From positions 6,076,001 through 6,140,000 of the forward strand of contig NZ_JADOTX010000001.1 of NCBI RefSeq assembly GCF_015751765.1: a stretch of DNA of 64,000 nt. Reading direction: 5' to 3'. Origin of the DNA: Micromonospora ureilytica. Lineage in GTDB: Bacteria; Actinomycetota; Actinomycetes; Mycobacteriales; Micromonosporaceae. The stretch's first letter is position 1, and each line of letters opens with the position of its first letter. Below the pieces are notes generated by a model. That model made no database searches and was not told where the DNA came from. It saw only the letters and a program-made list of their open reading frames with translations. This document shows positions 15,570 to 23,727 of this stretch, in pieces. Made by a program: the position numbers and the translations under genes.

Positions 15570-16304
15570 TCACTCCCAGCGGAACAGTTTCGCCGCGCCG
15601 GCGCCGGCCACCACGGCGATCACCGCCATTATCCCCAGGTGCAGCGGCTGCGGCGGGGTGCCGGTCCAGGCGTCGAGGAGCGCCTGCACCCCGGGCGGCG
15701 TGTAGTCGCCGATCCGCGCCACGACGTCCGGAAGCAGGAACCGGGGAAGGTAGACCCCGCCGAAGAACATGGTGATCAGGAACAGCGGCACGGCCAGGGC
15801 CTGTGCCGCCCTCGTCGTGCGGGCCACGGCGGCAACCAGCAGGCCCAGCGACAGCAGGGCGGCCGTGCCGAGGATGAACGCCAGCGTGAAGCCGAGCGGG
15901 TGTCGGGGGAGCGGCACCCCGAAAGCCAGCCGGGCGACGACGATGAGCAGCAACGCGCTGGCCAGGATCCCGGCCAGGGCCAGCACCAGTTGGGCGGCGA
16001 GCAGCGCCGCCGGATGCGCCGGGGTGGTCGCCAGTCGGCGCAGCACGCCGCGTTCCCGGTAGGTGGCCAGCACGGCCGGCAGGATGTTCACCCCCACCAT
16101 GGCGAGGGTGACCACCAGCAGCGACGGGGCGAAGTAGCTGACGAAGGTCTGCCCGTCGAAGGTCGGATCCGGCTTGCGCAGCGAGGGAACCAGCCCGAGC
16201 ACCACCAGGATCACTGTGGGCAGCCCGACGGTGAGAAGCAGCGTCGGCAGGTCCCGCAGATAGAGCCGCGCCTCGATTCTCAGGATGTTGCGGAAGGCGT
16301 GCAT
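15570..16304 (-). CDS. ABC-2 type transporter permease
   Basis: A 244-aa membrane protein with six predicted helices, including LLTVGLPTVILVVLGLVPSL, FAPSLLVVTLAMVGVNILPA, LAFILGTAALLSLGLLVAAV and ALAVPLFLITMFFGGVYLP. The pattern matches DrrB/ABC-2 permeases that export drugs or lipids with a separate ATPase. It lies 12 nt after the ATPase gene and 11 nt before the kinase start. Confidence 0.85.
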   Translation of the reverse strand: MHAFRNILRIEARLYLRDLPTLLLTVGLPTVILVVLGLVPSLRKPDPTFDGQTFVSYFAPSLLVVTLAMVGVNILPAVLATYRERGVLRRLATTPAHPAALLAAQLVLALAGILASALLLIVVARLAFGVPLPRHPLGFTLAFILGTAALLSLGLLVAAVARTTRAAQALAVPLFLITMFFGGVYLPRFLLPDVVARIGDYTPPGVQALLDAWTGTPPQPLHLGIMAVIAVVAGAGAAKLFRWE

Positions 16305-16316
16305 GCTGGCTCCCTC

Positions 16317-17225
16317 TCAGTTGGCGGGCCGGTGCCCGGTCAGCTCGACGAAGGCGTCGTCGAGGGTGGACTGCTCCAGCCGCAGGTCCGCGGCGACGAT
16401 CTGGTGACGGGCGAGCACCGAGGTGACCGCGTGCAGCAACTCGCCGGTGCCGGTCACCACCACCTGGCTGCCGGTGCGTTGCACCGCGGAGACCTCGGGC
16501 AGGTCGGTGAGGAGCCGGTTGTCGACCGGGGCCGACGGCCGGAAGCGGATCCGCTGCTCCGGAGCCACCGTCGACACCAGGCCCGCCGGGGTGTCCAGGG
16601 CGACCACCCGACCCCGGTCGATCACCGCGACCCGGTCGCAGAGCCGCTCGGCCTCCTCCATGAAGTGGGTGACCAGCACGATCGTCACCCCGCTGTCGCG
16701 GACCTGTTCGATGAGGCCCCAGGTGTCCCGGCGGGCCTGCGGGTCCAGCCCGGTGGTCAGCTCGTCGAGGATCGCGATCTCCGGGTTGCCCACCAGGGCC
16801 AGCGCGATGGAGAGCCGCTGCTTCTGGCCGCCGGAGAGCTTCTTGTACGCGGTGTTCCGCTTGTCGCCGAGGCCCAGCTTGTCGATCAGCTCGGCCGGGT
16901 CGGCCGGGTTGCTGTAGAACGAGGCGTACAGCTCCAGTGCCTCGGCCACCCGCAACCGGTCCGGCAGTTGACTCTCCTGGAGTTGCACCCCGACCCGCTG
17001 GCGTAGCTGGGCCGTGTCCCGGCGGGGGTCGAGCCCGAGGACCGACACCCCGCCCCCGTCTGGGACACGCAGCCCGGCGACACACTCCACGGTGGTGGTC
17101 TTGCCGGCGCCGTTCGGACCGAGGACGCCGAAGATCTCCCCGGCCTCCACGGCGAGCGACACGTCGTCCACCGCCACCAGATCGCCGTACCGCTTCTTCA
17201 GGTGGGTCACCTCGATGACCGGCAT
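16317..17225 (-). CDS. ABC transporter ATP-binding protein (DrrA-like)
   Basis: A 302-aa ATPase. Walker A is GVLGPNGAGKTTTVECVAG, the Q-loop follows VGVQLQESQLPDRL, the signature is KKLSGGQKQRLSIAL and Walker B/D-loop is AILDELTTGLDPQARR. The C-terminal DUF4162-like extension (QSTLDDAFVELTGHRPAN) is typical of DrrA exporters. An AAAGGCGG Shine-Dalgarno 4 nt before the ATG at 17225 fixes the start. It is the first gene of the five-gene minus-strand operon. Confidence 0.88.
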   Translation of the reverse strand: MPVIEVTHLKKRYGDLVAVDDVSLAVEAGEIFGVLGPNGAGKTTTVECVAGLRVPDGGGVSVLGLDPRRDTAQLRQRVGVQLQESQLPDRLRVAEALELYASFYSNPADPAELIDKLGLGDKRNTAYKKLSGGQKQRLSIALALVGNPEIAILDELTTGLDPQARRDTWGLIEQVRDSGVTIVLVTHFMEEAERLCDRVAVIDRGRVVALDTPAGLVSTVAPEQRIRFRPSAPVDNRLLTDLPEVSAVQRTGSQVVVTGTGELLHAVTSVLARHQIVAADLRLEQSTLDDAFVELTGHRPAN

Positions 17226-17422
17226 CGTGCCGCCTTTCGCCGCTGACTTCGTACCCCATAAGGGTTGTCGCGGTGGCCCGCCGGCGAATCGACCGGTCGG
17301 CGACGAACCTCGGCGTCCCCGGTGGATCACTGCCGTCCGTCAACCGGTTGATGCATACGTCGTGGGTCGCTGCTAGCGCTCCGCCCGGCGGATCCGATCA
17401 CGGCTGGTTAGGCTGCTCGATC

Positions 17423-18214
17423 GTGGATGCCAGCAGAATCGCCAGCCCGGTGACCGGGGTCGTCGGACGCTTCCTCGCCGGGGCGGGGCTGCTCCTGCGC
17501 GGGTTGGGCCTCTACGTCCGCAGCCCGGGGTTGATGCTGCTCGGCATCGTGCCGGCACTGATCTCCGGCGTGCTCTTCCTGGGCGCGCTCGCCACACTTG
17601 TGTACTTCGTGGACGACCTCGCCGCGCTTGTCACCCCGTTCGCCGACGACTGGTCGAGCACCGGCCGCAGCCTGGTCCGGGTGATCGCCGGGCTGGCCTT
17701 CCTGGGGCTCGGCGGCCTGCTTGGCGTCCTCACCTTCACCGCTGTCACCCTGGTCATCGGCGACCCGTTCTACGAGAAGATCTCCGAGCAGGTCGAGCAG
17801 CGGTACGGCGGCACGCCGGGCGCGGTGGACGTGCCGTTCTGGTCGTCGCTGCGCCGCAGCCTCGCCGACTCGGTACGCCTGGTGGCGCTCACGGCGCTGG
17901 TCGGCATCCCGCTCTTCGTGGCCGGCTTCATCCCGGTGGTCGGCCAGACTGTCGTCCCGGTCATCGGTGCGGCCGTGGGCGGCTGGTTCCTCGCCGTGGA
18001 GCTGGTCGGCGCGCCGTTCTACCGTCGCGGGATGCGGCTGCCGCAGCGCCGGACGATCCTGAAGGCCGACCGGCCCACCGCGCTCGGTTTCGGAGTGGCC
18101 GTCTTCCTCTGCTTCCTGATTCCGCTCGGCGCCGTGCTGATCATGCCGGCGGCGGTCGCCGGTGCCACGTTGCTGGCCCGCCGCTCGATGGGCCAGTCGA
18201 TCGAGGAGAGCTGA
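17423..18214 (+). CDS. EI24/CysZ-like membrane protein
   Basis: A 263-aa multi-pass protein of the EI24 domain family. GLMLLGIVPALISGVLFLGA, AGLAFLGLGGLLGVLTFTAV followed by TLVIGDPFYEKISEQVE, GIPLFVAGFIPVVGQTVVPV and PTALGFGVAVFLCFLIPLGA are membrane or re-entrant segments. CysZ in Gram-negatives imports sulfate; the actinobacterial relatives are uncharacterised. The GTG at 17423 follows TAGGCT (17409-17414) by 8 nt. The macrodomain gene starts 1 nt after its stop and is probably co-transcribed. Confidence 0.8.
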   Translation: MDASRIASPVTGVVGRFLAGAGLLLRGLGLYVRSPGLMLLGIVPALISGVLFLGALATLVYFVDDLAALVTPFADDWSSTGRSLVRVIAGLAFLGLGGLLGVLTFTAVTLVIGDPFYEKISEQVEQRYGGTPGAVDVPFWSSLRRSLADSVRLVALTALVGIPLFVAGFIPVVGQTVVPVIGAAVGGWFLAVELVGAPFYRRGMRLPQRRTILKADRPTALGFGVAVFLCFLIPLGAVLIMPAAVAGATLLARRSMGQSIEES

Positions 18215-18215
18215 C

Positions 18216-18740
18216 ATGGAGATCACCCTTGTCGAGGGGGACATCACCGCCCAGCGGGTGGACGCCGTCGTGAACGCCGCGAACTCGTCCCTGCTCGGCG
18301 GCGGTGGGGTCGACGGTGCCATCCACCGGCGCGGCGGGCCAGCGATCCTGGCCGAGTGCCGGGCGCTGCGGGCGTCCCGCTACGGCAAGGGCCTGCCCAC
18401 CGGCCAGGCGGTGGCGACCACCGCCGGGGAGCTGCCGGCGCGCTGGGTGATCCACACAGTCGGGCCGGTCTGGTCGGCCAACGAGGACCGGTCGGCGCTG
18501 CTGCGCGACTGCTACGCCAACAGCCTCCGGGTGGCCGACGAGCTGGGCGCTGGCACCGTGGCCTTCCCTCTGATCTCGGCCGGCATCTACGGCTGGCCGG
18601 TCGACGACGCGGTCGGTCAGGCGCTGGCGGTGCTGCGATCGGCGAGCCCGGCCGCGGTCAACGAGACGCGCCTGGTGCTCTTCGGCCCCGACACCTATGC
18701 CACCGCACGCCAGGTGATCGGGGAGCCGCCCTCCCCGTGA
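18216..18740 (+). CDS. Macrodomain O-acetyl-ADP-ribose deacetylase-like protein
   Basis: A 174-aa MacroD-type protein. VEGDITAQRVDAVVNAANSS, LLGGGGVDGAIHRRGG and FPLISAGIYGWPVDDAV are the three diagnostic blocks, matching E. coli YmdB and human MacroD. Such proteins hydrolyse O-acetyl-ADP-ribose or remove ADP-ribose from Asp/Glu. Length is full. The gene begins 1 nt after the EI24-like gene. Two large hairpin repeats follow. Confidence 0.9.
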   Translation: MEITLVEGDITAQRVDAVVNAANSSLLGGGGVDGAIHRRGGPAILAECRALRASRYGKGLPTGQAVATTAGELPARWVIHTVGPVWSANEDRSALLRDCYANSLRVADELGAGTVAFPLISAGIYGWPVDDAVGQALAVLRSASPAAVNETRLVLFGPDTYATARQVIGEPPSP

Positions 18741-18796
18741 TCACTTGCCTTCGCCGTGATCACTTGATGCTGAGTAGTCCAACACCCACGCTGCCG

Positions 18797-18873
18797 CGTC
18801 GATCATGGAGTTGTGGTGGGTGACAAAGCGCCCGTGTCGTACCAAAACGGGCACCACAACTCCATGATCGACG
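18797..18873. repeat. Large palindromic repeat with 22-bp arms
   Basis: A perfect 22-bp inverted repeat pairs 18797-18818 (core CGATCATGGAGTTGTGGTG) with 18852-18873. Inside the loop, GCCCGT (18830-18835) can pair with ACGGGC (18847-18852) as an alternative or nested stem. Just upstream, GTGATCACTTG occurs twice within 30 nt. It lies 3' of the macrodomain gene, so it may act as a terminator, but its size is closer to a REP/MITE-type dispersed palindrome. Confidence 0.65.
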
Positions 18874-18895
18874 AGGTCGACCTGCGCCCGCTCCG

Positions 18896-18965
18896 CGATC
18901 TTGCACTTTCTGTTGCGGCATAGCGGGTCATTTCGCTCATTACGGCAGCAGAAAGTGCAAGATCG
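18896..18965. repeat. Palindromic repeat with CGATCTTGCACTTTCTG arms (copy 1)
   Basis: CGATCTTGCACTTTCTG (18896-18912) pairs perfectly with 18949-18965, and four more pairs including one G-U extend the stem to about 21 bp around a loop of roughly 28 nt. A second member of the same family is at 32650-32720 with the same outer arm sequence and an unrelated loop. The stem is conserved while the loop varies, as expected for a selected hairpin. Confidence 0.7.
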
Positions 18966-19038
18966 GTGCACGCGTGAAGAGATCGCTAACGCAATCCCGG
19001 AATACCGGTCAGGTCATCGTGACTGCGGGACGGTGCGC

Positions 19039-19769
19039 CTATGCCGCCCGTGCGTCATCCCACAGGGACTCGAAGTGCTCCACGTAACGATCAAACGGAC
19101 CGCCGGCTTCCCGGCGTCGGAAGTGCATCGTTACCGAGTCCTGCCCCAGCCCCGCGCCGATGTGCGTGGCCACAATCGCCTCGTCATCGAAGACCCAGAC
19201 GGACATGGCAACGTGCCGTTCTGACATTCGGGCGGCAAGGGGTTCCGGAGACTTCGCGATCTCTGCCTGGGTCATGGCGATGCGGGTCGCAAGCGTCAGA
19301 GGAGTTGCCTCGATACGCTCTCGCGCCGTAGTGACCTCGCTGCCAGGATCGCCGAGGAGAAAACGCACGTCGGCGCCGTTCTGTGCCTTCGCACCGAGCG
19401 TGGTGGCGGCGTTGGGGACCTCAAGCCATACGAAGTAACTCGTGTATCCGCCGAACCACAACCTCGTACCCGCTTTGTCGATCAATTCGCGGAACAGTGA
19501 ACGCGGAAGGTCGGATCGGCGCGCGTACATGCCGACCAACTCACGGTCTGAACCGATCTTGACAGCGCGGCGGACGACTTCGGGCCATAGCACCCTACAT
19601 CCTGACCCAACACCCCCGCAGCCCGCATCCGGGAGCGAGGGTGAGGAATGCGGCCTCTGCTGATCCACCGCTCCACCGTCTTCGGGTCCACCCCGCACTT
19701 CTCGGCGAGGTCAGCAACGGTCAGGCCCGTCGATCGTAGGGCGTGGCCGAGGGTGTCGTTTCGCGTCAT
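19039..19769 (-). pseudogene. XRE-family regulator broken by a 1-nt frameshift
   Basis: The N-terminal part (MTRNDTLGHALRSTGLTVAD, then CGVDPKTVERWISRGRIPHP) is a HTH with a cue to XRE regulators. The second part, in the -1 frame, begins near LWPEVVRRAVKIGSDREL and ends WDDARAA. Joining them needs one extra base near 19598-19604, where a run of three G probably was four. The intact protein would be about 243 aa: HTH plus a C-terminal sensor-like domain. It is divergent from two small genes at 19964. It could also be a sequencing error in a homopolymer. Confidence 0.7.
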
Positions 19770-19963
19770 CGTAAGGGGACCTTTCCTAGACGTCCCCGAT
19801 GGTCGCACACGGACGGTGCAGGCGTCCGATACGCGCTGAGACCGTGCAGTTGAGCAGTACCGCTGGTGGAGGCGACGCCCGGCGGCGGTGCTAGCCACCC
19901 AGGGCCGCCATTTGGGCGAGAACTCAGTGCGGCCCCTCCTAACGATCAGAGAGGAAGGCGTCG

Positions 19964-20269
19964 ATGGGTGGCCGGGTGAGGGGACCTGCGCGGGAGGTGA
20001 AGTCGGGCGACGTGTTGCACCTGACCCGCGCGGCGAGTGTGCAGTTCCTCCGGCCGATCTTCGTCCGCGTGATCCGGCTTCCCGACTGGGTGACGTATGA
20101 CGGCTGGCTCTGGATTGAGGGCTACGAGCTGGGCCCGAAGGGCGAGGCGGTCGTACGGCGGACGCTCTTCGTGCAGAAGGCGGGGCTGATCTGGCAGGAC
20201 CCTCCGCTGCCAGCCGCCCGGCCGACGGCCCGCCGGCAGGTACGCCGTGGACCGGTGCGGGTCGGATGA
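19964..20269 (+). CDS. Small conserved actinobacterial protein of unknown function (101 aa)
   Basis: The protein reads GDVLHLTRAASVQFLRPIFV, then VIRLPDWVTYDGWLWIEGYE, and ends in a basic Pro/Arg-rich tail. No catalytic motif is recognised; the alternating hydrophobic pattern suggests a small beta-rich domain. A GAGGAAGG Shine-Dalgarno precedes the ATG at 19964. Its stop overlaps the start of the next small gene (ATGA). I believe such pairs recur near XRE/HTH regulators in Micromonospora and Streptomyces, but that is from memory. Confidence 0.65.
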   Translation: MGGRVRGPAREVKSGDVLHLTRAASVQFLRPIFVRVIRLPDWVTYDGWLWIEGYELGPKGEAVVRRTLFVQKAGLIWQDPPLPAARPTARRQVRRGPVRVG

Positions 20270-20541
20270 CTACCCGCCCTCGGCCGCACCTGCCGATGCG
20301 CCCCGCGTGGCTGTGTCGCAACTGCGCTGCGCCTTGGCCCTGCGGTCCGGCTCAACTCGACCTCATCGTCGAGTTCTACGGTCACTCGATCGCTCTGGCG
20401 TTCTACCTGGCCTCGTCGATGCAAGAAGCCGTCGACGACATGTACGCCCTGGGCGGCCGCCCGGATCCCGCCGTGCTGCACACCCGCTTCCTCGGGTGGC
20501 TGTCCCTGGCCCGCCGATCGCGCCGGGCCGATCCCGATTGA
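20266..20541 (+). CDS. Small cysteine-containing protein of unknown function (91 aa)
   Basis: Near residue 16 it has WLCRNCAAPWPCG, a CxxC plus third Cys that looks like a small zinc knuckle. A helical region follows (LDLIVEFYGHSIALAFYLAS) with a final FLGWLSLARRSRR. Relatives have been labelled flavin reductase in databases, which the sequence does not support. It is coupled (ATGA) to the 101-aa gene before it. Its partner regulator on the other strand is frameshifted here. Confidence 0.6.
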   Translation: MTTRPRPHLPMRPAWLCRNCAAPWPCGPAQLDLIVEFYGHSIALAFYLASSMQEAVDDMYALGGRPDPAVLHTRFLGWLSLARRSRRADPD

Positions 20542-20572
20542 GGGCGGAGTCCACCGTCGCCTCGAGAGTGAC

Positions 20573-20597
20573 GTCAGGTCAGGTCAGGTCAGGTCAG
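20573..20597. repeat. GTCAG x5 microsatellite
   Basis: Five tandem GTCAG units overlap the stop codon end of the GNAT remnant. On the minus strand they extend the TGACC that ends both the intact and the remnant GNAT copies, so the array probably arose by slippage at the duplicated gene end. Confidence 0.8.
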
Positions 20598-20738
20598 TTC
20601 GGCCGGGCAGGACCACTGGGACGTCACGGGCCGGTAGCCCAGTCGGGCGTTGGCCTCGTCGTTCGACGTGTACGCGACGCGCACGCCGTTCGCGGCTGCC
20701 CGGTGCAGCGCCGCCGTCTTGGCCACCCCTCGGCCAGG
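20589..20738 (-). pseudogene. Duplicated 3' end of the GNAT acetyltransferase gene
   Basis: In frame this reads KTAALHRAAANGVRVAYTSN then DEANARLGYRPVTSQW and ends at LT-stop. It is nearly identical to the C-terminus of the intact GNAT gene at 23728-24624, except for a 21-bp in-frame deletion that removes PMLAINA-type residues. There is no N-terminal part. With the intact copy it brackets the heparinase-like gene as direct repeats of about 135-145 bp (20597-20731 and 23737-23881). Confidence 0.8.
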
Positions 20739-20755
20739 CGGCACGGCCCGCACCG

Positions 20756-23647
20756 TCAGGCCGTGACCAACTCGAACACGTGGCTGCCGGATTTCACCGT
20801 GACGGTCCGCCAGCCGATGCCCGCGGCGACCTGAGGGGCGGGAACGCCGCCGAGGCGGACCATCGTGAGCCCTGGGTGATAGAGCGTGACGGAGATGGGA
20901 GACCCGGTCGGGTTGACCACACGGCCGCCCTTGCCCCTCGCCGAGATACTCAGGTACGACGTGGTCGTGAAGCCGTAGTCGCGCCACCGCAGCGACGATC
21001 CCTTGCGTACGAGGTACTGCGGGACCTCGACCTGGGTCGGGTCGTCCCCGTTGCTGGTCCTGTACCAGGCTGCCCAGCCCTGCCAGGTCACATTCTTGAG
21101 GGTGACCATGACGGCGCCGCTCGATTCCAACGCGCAATCGGTGTAGCCACGTGCGTGCGTGATGGTCGCGCCGGAATACCCGGTGCCCGTGACACGGTTC
21201 AGAATCGCCTTGTCGTGGCTGTCGTCGAACGGAAACAGCACGGTGACGACGTTCTTCTGCGTGCCGGTCGGCGCCGGGTAGTGCACGAGGAGGTACCTGC
21301 CCTGATGGCTGTCGGCCCAGTCGGCCAGCGGGCCGTACCTCAGGGAGGCGCTCTGTGGGGGTGTGCCGAGGAAGACGTTCAGCTTGACGTGCGAGGTGGT
21401 ACGGGGCTCGACGTCGAGGTCGAAGGTGTAGTCCTTCAGCGCCGGACCGGTCGCCGGGTCCGACCTGGAGTTGGGGTGCCAGGCCACGCACACCGGTGTG
21501 CCGGCAGTCGTCGGTACCAGCTCGTCGAAGATCACCCAGTACCCCTGGGTGTCGCTGTTGGGGTGGAGGAAGACGAGACTGCGACGGTGCCTGCCGTTCG
21601 CCAGGGCCGTGCCGGAGTCCCCATTGGCATAGTCGACCCCGCCCCAGAGCAGATCCTCGACGATTCCGCTGCCGAACGACTGCTGGTGGTTGTTGACCGT
21701 GGGGGGTGCGAAGTCGTCCGGGAAGTCCGGATAGCCGATCAGTGCGGTGTTGCTCAGCACCGCCAAGTCGCGGATCATCACGTGGCTGAAACCAGCGACC
21801 GCCTTGCCGGCGCCGACGTATCCCGAGTTGCGAAGGGCATGTTCGCCGTACGCGGTCAGGTGCAGCGAATTGGTATCGCGGTGCTGGTGGCCGTCACCGG
21901 CCTTGCTGGCGTTCCACAAAGCTCCGGCAAGAGCCCGATGGTCGTGACTGTTCTGTAGGAACCAGGCACCGGCGCCCTGGAAGATCCGGCTCGGCACCGC
22001 GGCGCCTGGCCTGGGCACCTGCTCGGTCAGCGCGTAGGTGGTGAGGAGTGGCAGCGGCTTGGTGGTCACCCGATTCAGGCTCCATGCGGCTCCTGTCTCT
22101 GCGGTGGTCTCGAACTTGCCGGCGCTGTAGGAGCGGGCAGACCGGGAAACCGCACCATCCGTGGTGGCGCTGTCGCCGAAGGTGTATTCGTCTCGATCGT
22201 ATTCGTCGCTCGTGGTGTTGATGATCAACTTCGGTACCAGGTCGGAGAAGTCGTTCTCGGCCTGCCGCGAGTGGAACTGCACTGATCGCTCCGCGCCGGC
22301 CAGGGTCGAGCGCAGACCTATCGCGAACGTGCGGGCGCCCTCGGTCAGGGCCTCCTTCACCGCGTCGGTGACGTTCAGCTCCCGAACCGCGCCGACCTGC
22401 AGGTCCGGCCAGGTGCCGAGCGATCGGGCACTCTGCGGCCTGTCGTCCCAGCTGGTCTTCTCGGCCATCTCCGGGCTGAGGTCCTCCCAGGTGCCCCTCG
22501 CCCGCACGATCTCGACGGTGCACCCGGCCGAGCCGACATCCTTCACGTGCAGCCGCAGCCGAACCTGGTGCACCTCGGCAGCGGTGATGCCGTTGAGGTT
22601 GAACCGGACGTAGCTCTCCCGAGTGAAGTCGGGAGTGTCCACCTTGACGACAAGCGTCCCCGAGACGCCGTCGACCACTGTGGCGTGTTGCCCGCCGCGG
22701 ACGGTGATGTCGGCGTCGGCGGACAGGCGACGGCGGGGCACACGGCGGGTGACCGGTGTGGTCAGGTAGCCCGCGTAGTACTCCATCCGCAGTCGGTGCG
22801 CCGGATCCTGGTAGAAGTTGATGTAGCCGGGCACATTCTGGTAAAGCCCAGGCTCACGGCTCAGCACGTCGACGAAGTACGACTTCGAGTCGCGGTCGCC
22901 CGACGAGCCGAGGCGATTGCCGACGTAGGTCGCCCCACCGAGCCCGGCCCCGCTGGGAACGCTCTGCTCGGTCAGGACACTCCGCAACTTCTGGATGGCC
23001 ACACCGAGCGCCGCCTGGTCCGAGGTGTTGCCTCCGGACACCCGGTACGCGAGCCACGTGCCGTGGGCGCCAACCGGTGCCGCCGTCCAGGACGGGAAGG
23101 CGGCGTAGTTTGCGAAATTCGCGGCGATCTCGCCCAGCTGCCCCTCGGCGCGCACCTGTTGAGCTGGTGTCAACGACGAGTGGATGACGTCCAGGCCGAG
23201 GACGAGGTGGAACAGAGCATTGCTCGGAGGGACGGTGAGGGACCAGTTGGTGCGGTCAACTGGCTTGCTGTCGATCTCGTCCTGCAGGTGGTCGATCATG
23301 TCAAGGATCTTCGTGGCGTGGGCGGCGGCGTTCTGGGGCGCATCCTCAAGCTCCAGGACGTACGCGAGCGAGCAGTATCCCGCGATGTGCGCGATCCGTT
23401 TCGCACGATCCCCGTCCGGCAGGCCGCCGTCGAATCTCATCGAACCGGCGCGTCCGATGGCGTCGGCCCTCCAGCTCAGCCATGGTTCGGTGGCAGCCCT
23501 TGCGCGCAGGGCCGCGAAGTCGGCGGTCGCGACGAGCAGGCACGGGCGTGCGGTGGCCGCGTAGGCCGGTGCCTGCTCGATCAGGGGCAACGCCCCAGCG
23601 GCTCCGACCAGAAACGGCAGACGCAGGACGGCCCGACGCTGAATCAT
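20756..23647 (-). CDS. Secreted heparinase II/III-like polysaccharide lyase with internal DNRLRE-type domain
   Basis: A 963-aa protein. The N-terminus MIQRRAVLRLPFLVGAAGAL followed by PAYAATA is a Tat- or Sec-type signal peptide with an RRAVL pair. Residues about 33-300 are helical, like the alpha/alpha toroid of chondroitin/heparin-type lyases. Residues about 308-478 look like a DNRLRE/CBM96 beta-domain (YVRFNLNGITAAEVHQVRLR, then SWDDRP). The C-terminal half has the heparinase II/III motif GDGHQHRDTNSLHLTAYGEH and LRNSGYVG. A GGGGGAAG Shine-Dalgarno 2 nt before the ATG fixes the start. The substrate, an acidic glycan, is unknown. Confidence 0.72.
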   Translation of the reverse strand: MIQRRAVLRLPFLVGAAGALPLIEQAPAYAATARPCLLVATADFAALRARAATEPWLSWRADAIGRAGSMRFDGGLPDGDRAKRIAHIAGYCSLAYVLELEDAPQNAAAHATKILDMIDHLQDEIDSKPVDRTNWSLTVPPSNALFHLVLGLDVIHSSLTPAQQVRAEGQLGEIAANFANYAAFPSWTAAPVGAHGTWLAYRVSGGNTSDQAALGVAIQKLRSVLTEQSVPSGAGLGGATYVGNRLGSSGDRDSKSYFVDVLSREPGLYQNVPGYINFYQDPAHRLRMEYYAGYLTTPVTRRVPRRRLSADADITVRGGQHATVVDGVSGTLVVKVDTPDFTRESYVRFNLNGITAAEVHQVRLRLHVKDVGSAGCTVEIVRARGTWEDLSPEMAEKTSWDDRPQSARSLGTWPDLQVGAVRELNVTDAVKEALTEGARTFAIGLRSTLAGAERSVQFHSRQAENDFSDLVPKLIINTTSDEYDRDEYTFGDSATTDGAVSRSARSYSAGKFETTAETGAAWSLNRVTTKPLPLLTTYALTEQVPRPGAAVPSRIFQGAGAWFLQNSHDHRALAGALWNASKAGDGHQHRDTNSLHLTAYGEHALRNSGYVGAGKAVAGFSHVMIRDLAVLSNTALIGYPDFPDDFAPPTVNNHQQSFGSGIVEDLLWGGVDYANGDSGTALANGRHRRSLVFLHPNSDTQGYWVIFDELVPTTAGTPVCVAWHPNSRSDPATGPALKDYTFDLDVEPRTTSHVKLNVFLGTPPQSASLRYGPLADWADSHQGRYLLVHYPAPTGTQKNVVTVLFPFDDSHDKAILNRVTGTGYSGATITHARGYTDCALESSGAVMVTLKNVTWQGWAAWYRTSNGDDPTQVEVPQYLVRKGSSLRWRDYGFTTTSYLSISARGKGGRVVNPTGSPISVTLYHPGLTMVRLGGVPAPQVAAGIGWRTVTVKSGSHVFELVTA

Positions 23648-23727
23648 GACTTCCCCCGCTGTCGTGAGTGCGCTCGGCGAGGCTACTCCCGGCCTCGCGC
23701 TGTCGCTGTCCCGTCGGGGATGGCCGG

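Noticed and set aside
14290..17343. A single open frame of over 1000 codons on the minus strand
   Set aside because: Only the last 422 codons are the kinase; the rest is a high-GC shadow of the ABC permease and ATPase genes, which have better codon periodicity and motifs.
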